From: Diphasiastrum complanatum
Lineage: Eukaryota > Streptophyta > Lycopodiopsida > Lycopodiales > Lycopodiaceae
Reading direction: 5' to 3'
DNA: 64,000 bases
NCBI GenBank assembly: GCA_029204225.1
Contig: CM055106.1
Location: 45,267,313 to 45,331,312 of the forward strand
The notes below the pieces were generated by a model that saw nothing but the letters and a program-made list of their open reading frames with translations, was not told where the DNA came from and searched no databases. Below, in pieces: positions 26,683-39,800 of the stretch. Positions within the stretch are counted from its first letter, which is position 1; the number at the start of each line of letters is the position of its first letter. The translations under genes and the position numbers were made by a program.

Positions 26683-27249
26683 GACTCGATTTTTTAATGT
26701 CTTTTTTATGCCAAAAGGCATATAAGACTAATGAAGTACATGTCAAGTATGTGGTAACCATGGGAGCATATAAAAACGTCTCCAAAACTATAATAAAGAA
26801 AACATCTAGTACAGACTAAAACTAAAATAGACATTTAAAGATCAAGTGCTCATCAGACTCCACTTCACCTAGAGAGCATTACTGGCAAATCCGCTCCTCT
26901 CTAGGAATACCATGGAACCTCCCCGTCTCAATAGGTAGCTGATGAGAAGACACCCTGAGCTGTCCCCAGTGTGAATCTGAGGCAATTTGATAGTCCCGAC
27001 TCCAAGTGGTGTGGCATGACCGGGGTCCCTGATGCATCGAGTAGGGGTTATGCACTCAGTAGGGGGGGCGGTAGCAGCAGGGGGCGGCACACCAGCGGAG
27101 GTAGGGGAGGTAGCAGCAGGGGTTGGCACACTAGCAGCGAGGGGGTGGGTAGGTAGGGGAGGTGACAGCGGGGGTGGGTACACCAGCAACAAGGGGGGCA
27201 GGGGTAGGGGAGGTGACAGCGAGGGCATGGGAGGATCTAGAGGGTCTGC

Positions 27250-27333
<84 letters not shown>

Positions 27334-27762
27334 TATTAACGTCTTTTCCATGCCAAAAGGCGTATAAGATGAAAAGGAGTGCAACAGAGTAACTGGAACT
27401 CGGACGGGACAATGCCGTCAACAAAAAACTAAACTAAAACGTAAATCGCTCTGTAAAAAAGCTCATCTCTCATGCAGGAGAGGAAGCAAATGACCGTAGC
27501 TCAAAGCATCTCTCACGTAGGAGAGGGAGAAAAATCTGAAATTTTAAGTTCTGCAATTTTAACCAAGATCGGACGTCCGTCTCGAAAGAGAGCCCGGAAA
27601 CTGTTGGCCTTAGCATCTGCGATAATTTTCTTTTTCCCAGTCCATTGAATGGGCATCAAGTCTTCATTTATAAAAATAGTAGATCCCTTCAGGCAACCTC
27701 TTTTACGTAGAACCTTTTGGCGAAGCAACGCATCCTTGAAACGCAGAAACATTGTGCTGGAC

Positions 27763-27818
<56 letters not shown>

Positions 27819-30800
27819 CAAGACTGCACTTAGTTCCTCTTGACAAAGCAAGATTGAAATCTTTTAAAGCCTTTATTCATAATCCAACAAGGTAAAGTAT
27901 AGCTAAAAAGTAAAATATAGTACTATAAAGCACCATAAAGCATAACCACTTTCAAGACATCCAGTTGATACCTGCCACCATCCCACAAAACAAAACCGCT
28001 CAAGTTAGTTTTTTGAGGAAGACAAGTGCCATAGCTGAATGTCAGTTGTTATTCATGTCCAAAAAAAAAAAAAAGTTATACTACTTAACAACTTTGAATA
28101 GCAAATTAAATCGCAGTCCAGTTTGCACAAACAAGCAATATTTTAGCGATAGGCCAAGCTGTTATATTACCGTATCAGGGCGAGTGCCATGCTGATCAGT
28201 TTACGGGCAGTTGGTCCATATCAGTTCTTTTTTAGTTATAAAAGAGTTTGAAAAGTTTTAACCGTTAACGTTTTTCTTAGCTAAAAGACTGTCCATACTC
28301 CTGAGCATATCCATGCTTTCCAGTTGTATCTCACCAAGAGTCTAAAGTAACACTAGAAAGAGTAAGGTTAAGTATTACCGTGATTGTTATATATGAATCA
28401 CATAACAACCATGGTATAAGGACACTACATTGGAAAGATATGATTAACACTTAGTAAGAGACTACCAATGTTTATACTAGGTATTAGGGCAGATCCGTGC
28501 CATTCTAATCCTTTAGTAGAAACTACGACTCTTACTCATATCCATGCTGTCTAAGATCGTGTTTTTGGAGTCCTTACTGTTCAATTTTATGACAAGGATT
28601 TTATTTAAAGATGGTTTAATTGATTTGCATACAATATTAGATGTGGTCTTATGTCGATTCTTTTTCCAAAAAAAGGAAAGAAAAGCGAAATTGTGTAGAA
28701 GAGTGATATATATTAACGTTGTACAGAACTGAGCATACCATGCTTGCTGAAGCTGCAAAGAGTTTGCTCATACTAAAAAAGTGTACTTGAATGGTTGTAG
28801 ACGTGGCTTCTTGAGAGGCTACCATTGTTGTTTATGCGAGAGGATTCTTTCTCTTTGGATCATAGAAAGCCAAAAGATACACTTTTCAGCACATAGCTGC
28901 TTTTAAAGAGTTACGGAAAAAACGTTTATGAGATGTATTCGGAGTATGTTAGATAACTTGCTTTATGGAGACTTGGTTGGTACCATACCTTTTTTGAGGT
29001 AGATAATGTTTGGTTCAGATGTGAACCGAAACATAGATAGAAGAGGCCGGTGCAGTAAGATGATGCTACATTATAAGATATTAACAGTTTAGTAAGGTGA
29101 GACCAAAGGTATGCGAAGACGATTAAGAGAATCATTATACTTGGAGATCATAAACCACAAGTCTTGAGCCTTAATGTATCCATCCATCCATTGCTGAAAA
29201 GAAAAGGATGCTTATATAGAAAGTATCAAAAAAGATAGTTTATGTTTGTTGTCCATCGTTGGACAGTAAGCCATTGATAGTTACAAGCTATTAGAACATG
29301 GAAAGTAAAAGCTCCTACTGTCCAATGATGGACAGTAGGATGTATTATGTGAAGTACGATAAGCAAAAGCATGTCAAGAAAGGTAATGTTGTTTATCGCT
29401 GGACAGCGCACCTCATCAATCATTATCAATCATATCCATTATGCTAGAGAGCCAACCACCCATCGTTGGACAGCGGCCATCCTCTATACTAAAAAGTAGC
29501 CAACATGAAAGTATATGAAGGAGCCACTCCATCGCTGTCTATCAAGGCTTGAAAGAGCTTATTTTTAGTTGAAAAGGTGGCCATCAGACCATCGCTGTCA
29601 CCTGACCCTTCTGGATATCATGAAGGGTTGTGAAAAGAGAAGGATTGTCCATCGCTGCTTAGTGAGGTAGGATGGACGTGTTTACATAATCAAAAAAGCG
29701 CCAGAGCTGTCCATTGCTGGACTACCATACTTCAAAGCAAAAAAAACTCTTTCATACGTTTGTGTGATGAGCAAGCATAATCAATAGCTAAAGGCTACAG
29801 TTATGGACTTGGCTCATTACATTCGCCGTGTCCATTCTTTTATTGTTATTATGCATAAGTAGGCCTAAGGGCCCTTTTTATTCATATACTGGCCTTGGGC
29901 CCTATTTGGTTACATTTTTAGGACTTGGTCACATTGATTTGGAGTGGGGGTCCTCCTATTGGGAGGCGCACTATTTTCCCTCCAAATCCTGTTCCCTCCT
30001 TTTTTTGAATCCTCCATTTGATTCAGGGAGAGGGTATAAGTAGGGTAGCATTGTATTCCTTTATTCAATTTATGATGATTGCTCCTCTTTTAGCCTCCTT
30101 AAGCATTCTCTTCCTGCTTTCTAGCTTAAGTCCTGCTTTCTAGCATAGCTAGTGAATCTTAGCTTGTAACTTGGTATCAGAGCACTTTCCTGCAGATTGG
30201 TGGAAGCGCCCTACCACCCATCACTTTCATCGATTTTTTCTTCGTCAACTTTCCTGCAGATTGGTGGAGGCTGTTTCAGGAGGTGCTGTTGGTAGTACGT
30301 TTGGTCTCCCTTCATATAGTGCTAGTTCTTATGGGTCTCCTTTCGGGTCTTCTGTACCACCACCTGGATTTCCCTCCGCACCACCAGGATTTCCTTCTTC
30401 TACTTTTTCAGGTAATCCTGAGCCTCATTTTGCTCGTGATTTTCGTGATCGCATCCAGCTTACTACTTATTCTGGTTCATCTGATGGGAATATCTTGGAA
30501 AATTGGTTCTCTAAGTTAGAAACCTATTTTCTTATGTATCCCAAGACTGAAACCCAAAAAGTGCAGTTGGTTGCGTTACATTTAGATGGTCGAGCTCAGA
30601 CTTGGTGGCGTGTCTATCGCTCTGAGCCTACTCGTGAGGGATTACATATATGGCCTACTTTTCGGCATGATCTTCGTATGGCTATGATTGACCCACAGTG
30701 GTTGGTTCACCAACGTGATCGGTTTCGTAGCCTTCGCCATACTAGTCATTTGACTGCTTATATTGATCAATTTACTGAGCTTTCTTACCTTTTTACTGAT

Positions 30801-33800
30801 CTTCATCCTACAGAGCTTATTTCACGTTTTATTGCTGGTCTTAGAGGCTCCTTACGATATGATGTTTCCTCTTTTCGGCCTCCTACTCTCTCAGATGCTA
30901 TCTCCCTGGCTACTACCCTGCAGCATAACTATCCTGAGTTGTCCACTTCTCCTAGTTTTTCTCGCCCTCTTTCCACTGCTTCTCCTACTTTGGCTTCTTC
31001 TACTACCGTTCCCCCTCGCCCTTCTACACCACGCCCTGCCTTTGTTCGTCGTTATTCAGCCGCAGAGTTCGCTGAGATTCAGCAGAAGCGCCTCTGTTAT
31101 CGCTGTAAGAGCCCCAGATCATCTCACCCGTGATTGTCGACAGTCGCCTGGTCCTCCTACCGCTGTTTTTTACCATGAGGCTCTTACTCCTGATGATGCT
31201 GATGTTTATATCCAGATTCTTGATACTCTTGACCTAGATTCCGTTGATGAGTCGGCTGACCCGCTTCCTGATGATCCTGCTTCTGCCGCTTGCTATGCGC
31301 AGCTTGCTTATGCTATTTGGGCTGGGCGTCTTGGTCCTCGTTCTATTCGGTTACGTGTTCGCATTTTGGGACGAGAGTATATTGCTTTGGTGGATACGGG
31401 CAGTACACACTCATTTATTAGCAGTTACATTTCCACCAGGATTCGTGCTACACCTATTTCTGCTACACAGTCTCTCAGTGTCGAGGTTGCTAGCTCACAT
31501 ACTTTTATCAGCTCTCAGATGTTTCAGGGCTTGGACTATAGCATTGGTGACTTCTCTGGACAGGCAGATTTCTATATTATTCCTCTGGAGCGCTATGACA
31601 TTATTCTTGGTGCAGATTGGTTTTCATCCCTTGGTACTGTTGCTGTGGATCTTTCTCAGCAGACGTTGTCTTTTACACATGCTGGTCGTCATCATTTACT
31701 TTCTGGTATTGATTCCCAGGATGATTATCAGTTGGTTATCGGGAAGCAATTTATGCGTAGCCTGCCAAAGGCTCAGGGCGCAACTCTTTTTATCATTCAG
31801 AGTACATTAGTTGCTGCTCCTCCTGCTCCATCCATGGGTCCTCTTCCTCAGGTGATTTCTGACTTATTGCATCGGTATTCTGTGGTCTTTTCAGAACCTA
31901 TGTCTCTGCCACCATTACGAGATGTCACCCACCACCATATTGATCTTATTCCTGGTGCTACCCCACCCTCTCGTGCCCCATATTGTATGTCTAAAGATGA
32001 ACGTGATGAGGTCCAACTCCAAATTGCTTCCCTTTTACGTCAGGGCCTCGTTGTTCCTAGCCATAGTCCTTTTGGTGCTCCTGGCCTCCTTGTTGCCAAA
32101 AAAGATGGAACCAAACGCCTTTGCATTGACTATCGTGCTTTAAACAAGCTGACTATCCGTAATCAGTATCCTATACCTCACATGGATGGCCTTTTTGATC
32201 AGCTTGGCACTGCTTCCATCTTTTCTAAAATTGACCTACGTTCTGGATACTACCAAATTAGGATGCGTCCTTCTGATGAGCATAAGACTGCATTTCGTTC
32301 TCATTTGGGTTTGTATGAGTTTCGTGTTCTTCCATTTGGTGTTCAGAATGGTCCACCGACATTTCAGAATGCTATGAATAATATTTTATGTCCTCTTTTA
32401 GGTGTTTGTGTCTTAGTTTATTTTGATGACATTCTTGTTTTTAGTACTTCTTTGTCTGATCATGTAAAACATCTATCTTCTGTGTTTGAATTACTTATTA
32501 AGCATCAACTGTTCGCCAAATTGTCCAAATGTTCTTTTGCTGTGGCTGAAATCGAATTTTTGGGTTTTCTTATTTGTGGTGGACGTATTCGTCTTGATCC
32601 TCGGAAAGTTCAGGCTATTGAGAATTGGCCTGTCCCAACCGATGTTCATTCTGTTTGTATGTTTTTAGGTATGGCAACCCATCCTCGTCATCCTGTTAAG
32701 TATTTTGCCATTGTGGCTGCTCCGCTTCATTCGTTACTAAAGAAGTCTCATGCCTTTGTTTGGACTTCTGAGTGTCAAAGTGCTTTTGATGCTTTACGTC
32801 ATGCCATTGTTTCTGCTACTATTATGTGTCTTCCCCAGTTTGATCAGCGTTTTATTGTTGAGACTGATGCTAGTGCTATCGGTTTAGGCGCTCTTCTCCG
32901 TCAGTCCGAGTGTGTTATTGCTTATGAGTCTCGTCGTTTGCGCTCTTACGAGCAACGTTACTTTGTACATGAAAAAGAGCTACTTGCTGTCATCCATGCT
33001 CTTAAAAAATGGCGTCATTTTTTGTATCGTGTTCCCTTTGATATTATTACTGATCATCAATCTCTCCGTTATCTTTTTTCTCAGCGTGATCGTAGTGATC
33101 GTCAATATCGTTGGTTACAATTTTTACAGGCTTTTCATTTTGATATTTTGTATCGTCCAGGCAAGGCAAACACGGCCGTTGATGCTTTATCTCGTCTTCC
33201 TGCATTGTTACATAGTATTGTTCCTTCAGTTCCTTCTTGGTTTGATGATTTACCGGCCACATATTTGTCTTGTTCTGACTTTTCTGATGTTTATCATACT
33301 CGTCCCCTTTCGTCCTCTCGGAAGTTCCAGGTTTATACTATTGTTGATGATCGTTTATACCACTATGGTGCTTTATGTATTCCCAGTTCTCTTTCCATTG
33401 TCCTCAGTTGTTGTCTGATGCTCATGCTTCCCCTATTGGTGGCCATTTTGGTTTCAAAAGTCTTATGCACGTCCCTTTCAGCTTGGCACGAAGTCTCAAG
33501 GCAGCATTACGATGTACAAGAGACCGGAATTTAATAAATAAAACATTCTCATCATACTTGCCTCTCCAAGCAGTTTCAAATCCCTCAGTTGAGTGTGAGA
33601 GTTTATTGCAAAGTAAATCCTTAGTTTCCTCAAGAGGTTTTCCAGCATTTGGGATGCCTCTCACTCTAATATTAAGAGCTTTTTTGGCTCTTTTCTCTTG
33701 CTCCGAAAACATGCTTTCTAATCTTGAGTCAATTGAGACATTCGTAGGCAAATCGATCATACCATTATCTTTTTTGAACAATGCTGCTTAAGATTTCGTC

Positions 33801-36800
33801 TCTTCTACTTGTTTCTCAAGGCTGGAAATCTTGTTAAAAGTTTCTGCAAGATCCGTAGTAGATGATGGTAGTAGAGTTCGCAGCTGGCTGATCTCGTCCT
33901 GCAATTTTGAACCTCCAATTTGAGTGCTGCATTTTCTCCTTGTACTTCTGAAAATAGTGCATACAATTGCCCAACATGATAATTGAGTATTTTGTTGATT
34001 AGAAAGGTAAGTCGGATGAGGACGACGCTTGGGAAAAAGATATGAGATTGAAATTCCATGGTTTGCTCTTGAGAAAGAAGTTCTTAAGGGGGAGGGAATG
34101 TTATGTACCAATTTAGTACATAACAACACACATGAGATGATAGCCTCGATACTTGAGGCAGAACATTGGTTTGGAGTTATGGACAATTTTGTTGCCATGC
34201 TTTAATATGTGCAATTACCATGTGTCATGGGGTCTAGGTGGACCGTGCTTGGGGTGGGACCTACTTGTATTATGTGTATAGAGGTGGGAGGGCAACAATA
34301 TCATTTATTTATTCTACTTGGGAGTTGATGGATGGTATGACATGTGCGGAGCCAGGGTATATTCTCTAGCCTTTTGATGATGCCAACGAGTGCCAAGAGC
34401 AATGGCTAGTGGTATGGTTATCGTTAGGGGCTCGTCCCAGCATGGCATTGGTGTCGATAGCCCTAGTGCATGGGTTTGATTCTAGATTGACTCTATGGAT
34501 GGGCCTAAGTGAGCATTCATTGTGTGCAGTTTACCGTACAAAGATTGGCTTATGAGTCTTACAGGTGGCAACTATGATTGGGGGAATTGTACGTATGGGT
34601 TGAAAATTGTGTAAATTATCTATTTTAGTTATTGCACACTGCAGCTGCATAATTACAAGCCCTATAAGTAGACATGTACGAGGCATTGAATCTTATGGTT
34701 AAGTTGAAGTTATTCATAGAGTTGCTATTGAAGTTACACTGTAGTTTAGTGCTACTCAAAAAGACAACATTTGTCAACAAATTGGAGGCAAATTGGTTGG
34801 ATGACAAGCGCAATGGACAGAAGTCAAGGAAATATTCTTGTATAAAAGATAATATCTACTCCAAAGGTGACAATACATTTTAGAAGGTATTTTTATGTTT
34901 GGGTCGTCACTTAGAGATTGATGGAAAAATTGGGGTGATGTCATAAATGGAGGTCACCTCTAAAGATTGTCAAAGCTCCAAGAGATTTTATGTACAATCT
35001 TTGGAGAACTCGACTCTCAAGGGTTGTAGCCCTTTGAGTCTAGAAGACAAAGATTAGACTTCCAGAAGGCAATCCATACTAGTTCTTGTGAACTATGATT
35101 TGTTTTTCAGATTTGCCTCCAATGAAATACAAGGCTACCATGACCTACAGACTCTTTCAAACACAAAGTCATGAAAGCAGTCCCAAATTTTTACAATGAC
35201 ATTTTGAAGCTTGAAAGCTTACATTTGACAAGTGACTAGAGATTGTAAGAATGACATTACTTGGAGGGTTCACTTGTGGTGAGTGTATCTAATATCTCTA
35301 GTGGATAGGGTTTCCTTTATCAGGGGGGTCCCAACTTGTCCAACTAGTGTTATCCCTTATGGTGTATGTTTTCTCTACGACGACTTCCTTGGAATATGTC
35401 TTGTCATAATTACAGTCTAGGGTTTTTTATTTCCGTTATGAATGAATACTTTTGTTTTGGAGTCTAGTTGTTAGAACTCAAAAGTACTAGAATTGTGACC
35501 CAAAATCGTTATGGATGGATTATGTGCTAACATTTCTTGCTCGCTTATGTCTCACAGGCGTTGGGAGTGCAAGTTCTTGGCAAGGACAAGGACCATGATA
35601 AGGGGGCAACTAGAGCACAACGGAGGACCGAGGTTTTGGTGGAGCTTCCATTGCAAGAAGGGCATTTGTTATCGACCAGTTCATGTGGATCCCTAGGTTG
35701 AGATGAAGCCAGAGTAAAAAATGTTGTGGGGCACAAACATTTTTTAGATGCTAAGACTTGTCAGCGGGTTTAAGTGGGCCTAGGCTCATGGACTTGCATG
35801 TTGAAATTGGCCAGCAAAAGACTTGTCACAAGCTCCTAATTGGTTCACGTAAGCATGTAGACTTGAAGTAGGTCTTGATGATTTGAATCAAGCTTAGGCT
35901 CATGCAATGGAAGAGGCAAAGTTTAACCACTAAGCAGTGGCAGGACCAAGAGAGGTGAATATCACACTCAACATTCTCTTTTTAGCTCTAGAGATGGCAC
36001 CTTGTTCCATTCAAAGAGGAGCCGTTGATTTGTAGATAGTGTAGATGCAACAATTCATTTGCATTTTTTTGCACACACATACATTGTTTATATCGTATCT
36101 TATTTGGCTACTATCGATTGTCTCTTGCAACTTCCATGAATTCCATTGATGTTTTTTGTATTCTAACTTGGAAGTAGTTATGTTTTGTAGACTATCATGA
36201 ATGAGCAAAAGCACAAATAAGGATCTATAGATTTTGACCTACAAATGTTTGAGGAATATGTTTGCTAACTCACTCGAACTTGAGTCTTCTTTAGTAATTT
36301 TGATTGCTTATCAAAATTTAGGCTCTATCATCAAAATTGATCTATGTGCTAGAAGTAAAGTTTTATCATCTCAATTGGTGTCCAACAATCGAATCAAATC
36401 TCTTAGCCTACTAAAGGTTCTATCAAGTATGTACCTACGCACCTTGTGTGCTCTTCTTGCAATAATAATTGGAAAAAATTATACTTTTTCCACGTTATGA
36501 ATGCAATGTCACTAGGGAACTATGCCTATAGGCTTGAAGGTAAACTTGTTATGTTGTACACATGTATAATGTATAAATGCATTTGCCGATATAAGTTTAG
36601 TGAAATTCCTATATGAGACTGAAATTTGTTGCTTATATTTTACATATGTTTTATGCTTTTAGCGATTGGGTCGTCACTCGTGCAAAAACATCCACAAGAA
36701 CATAGAAATAACTATGGAGAAATCTCTTTTCACATCAAATGAATGGAGACCAACGACAAATTTGTAAATGATCGAAAATAGTCATGAGATCAAGATAAAG

Positions 36801-39800
36801 CTTGTTAAATTCACGTGTATTTACTATGCTAGCCAGGCATGCTAGAGTAGCCCAAGTGTTTGAACAATCACAAGCTAGAATCAGGCGAATTTACTTGTAT
36901 TTACTATGCTAGCTAGGATCTTGTGTCATGCAAAGTAGCCTAAGTCTTTGAACAATCACAAGCTAGAATAAGGCCTTATGGCTTATTTAGCCTGTATGAG
37001 GCCTCAAGGCTTGTGAGTCAGAAGTGGATCCTCCATAATAACAAATTTGCTAATAAATGAATAAATGCCAATAAATAAGTGTACTACTATATGAAGGGTC
37101 CCCAAGTGCCCAAGCTACATGATCTATACATCCATTAGTAACAAATAACAAAATGGGACTCCATAGTTGCATCGAACCGCGGTTCGAACCTCGAACCACG
37201 GTTCGAACCGTTCGTACCATTTGGAGCCGGTTGAAACCGGATTTCGGTTTGAACCAGATTTAAAAAATAAATAATTCCAAAGAGGTAAGAAGAGCAATAT
37301 AACAAAATCATAATAAAGTTCGTTGAATCCAATGATGCAACCCTGGAGTTGTAATCACATTCATGAAAGGACCTTAACATGAGTGATGCACTGGTAACTG
37401 CATTTATATTAATTATAGACCACATACTTGTAGGAGTGAGCAACATATACCAAAGGTAGCAAGTAACATGGATGAAATGTTTGAATCATGCACTGATATC
37501 TTTGCTAATAGGAAAGTCATTGAAGTATGATTCAGAGAATGGATAGCAAAAGTGATACTTTGCAAAATAGGCATATCTGTTATGAGGAAACGACACTAGG
37601 ATAGACAAAACCACCGATATAAGACATGAATGTTTAACAATTCTTATGGCAGTGCTAAGACTATTGGAATGACTATATAGGAACACGTGTGCTGCCCCAA
37701 CATTGAACATGGATTCCTCGAAACTTTAATTGGGTGAGGAAAACTATCGTATAGGATGGATATGACGCAATAATAACATATGAACCCAAAAATTGATTTT
37801 CCCTTCTTGATGACTACTCTGAGAGTACATGATTTGATGTAGAATGATGTGTCCTGTGCCTGCCTGCCCCAGTGAAAGTGGCTGTCTGGTCTTAGTCTTG
37901 CCACTGCTCTCTGTAAGATGATACCATACAGAGTAACAAGAGACTGGTAAATAACCTCATTGCTTCCTACAAGAAACATAAAGAAAAATTATAAAAAAAA
38001 ACAGCATGTGGTTGCTTTAGAAATCGCCCATAATCAGTGAATGAAACTTCGTCTGCCGTAATATATTATTTCATGTCAGTTCACTCGTATTGCAGTCTTC
38101 AAAACCATTGCTATTGAAAATCCTATTCCCGATGAACCCTTTCATCTCTTTGGCTATCATCCAGGCAGATTTGGCCACATCAATGATGAAGTTCTTGGTG
38201 AAATGGTGGGGATGATTTGTTAATTTTCACGGGAAACTTAAGTGATTATCTTTGGATTTCCTATGCTCTTGCTCTGGGCCTTCGTTCTGGAAGAGCAACT
38301 TTTGATACGTCAGTCACATTCTATACACTGTGATGATGCAGCATCATTCTGAGTTTTTGTGCTGTCTCTTTTCCAGTGCAATACCAACATTGGGGGCATG
38401 TCACTAGCAGTTTTTTGTGCATATGATAGATTACTCTATTTTACCAATACTTCAGTAGTATCTGGGAGCCAGTGTTAGTCTGTGTCCATGCTGTTATTTT
38501 TGTTTAGACAATGAACTTATATGCCTTGGGTTTGAGGACACAACATTTGTTGGACTCTTTCACTATTTCTATTCGACATTTGATGAAGTGATCGGGGCTC
38601 TGTGTAGTAGGTCACGGGACTAACCTTAATTGGGTCCCAGTAGCCTAAGCAGTAGCCTCAGATTTGTGTCAATTTGATGTTGAGAGCTTAAGGTGATATG
38701 ATTCAGGCACCTCATACATGGTTAAAAGTGGTTCTTACATGTAATACTGAAAAAAAATACAACTCCTGAGTTAGTTGCTTCACATACTTGTACATTACCC
38801 TTTTTGGTTTGAGAATCTTATGATGTTCTGGATGACAGAATCAAGGGGGAGAAGTTGCTCTAGTTAGTTCTGATCACGATGCCAATTTGTATGCTAGTCT
38901 ATTTTTTGGTTCACATTTTTTGTCATGTAATTTTGTTCTTACTTTAGGTTGTTCAATTAGACTATTTATATCAAATCAGTATTCTGCTATGATCTATTGT
39001 AGTTTGATACATCATCTGCTAACTGGCCTTAGTAACATATCAGGGACCTTTTGAAATTATGGGATAAATGGTCAAATTATGATTGCAGTTTAGCTCATTC
39101 CAAGTATTGTTTTGCTCTTTCTCCGTTTATGTAAATTATTTTTATTACAATTCATCATAAGAGTGCTACGTAAGAAGTCTTTGTTTAGCTATATAGGGTT
39201 GTAAATTTTTTGATTGAAGTTGTCTTGTTAATAAATTTTTTAGCTTCCAAGCAACTATTCAGGGTAATATGATCACACACACAAGAATTGTAAACTTTCA
39301 AGTGATAATGATTCTCAAAAGAAATTGAGATGAGTGGTAAACTGTCAAATGATATCAATTCTCCAACAAATGTCAAGAGTGAATAACAATAGTCTTGTTG
39401 CAGGACCTTCAACAAGGGAGTTGTGCCTTTCACGAGGAAATCCACAAAACCCTGATTCAAATAGCTGCCAAATCAAGGTTCATCCAATAAGTGAAATTGG
39501 GTGCCCTACTATTTAGGCTTCTTTGTGGAAAGTCAGTCGGGTCAGCTCGTACCTAGTGACACAACGGCGAAATTGGTCCTAAATTCTAGAACATGGGGTC
39601 TAATGTATGACAGAACAGCATAATAGTGGTTTTATCTTCTTATTGTCCGTAACTCTCTTCTTGTAAGAAAAATAGTGTCCATAATGTTTGCTAATCTATC
39701 ACAGTAGGTAGCATATTGCTGATGGCTGTTTGCCTTATTGTGCAAACTATTCAGGAATACATTTTCTGACGTCAAAATGTACTCAATGAACAAACCCTCA

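Noticed and set aside
29187-29722. CRISPR array
   Set aside because: Spacing and palindromes look CRISPR-like, but this is plant nuclear DNA. The cores are variable and only about 15 bp, there are no cas genes, and a degenerate version sits in a second copy of the same repeat family.
38098-38209. Extra coding exon of the RING gene
   Set aside because: The segment is out of phase with exons 3-5, and the exon 4 microexon already gives a complete in-frame join to exon 5 that matches the family.
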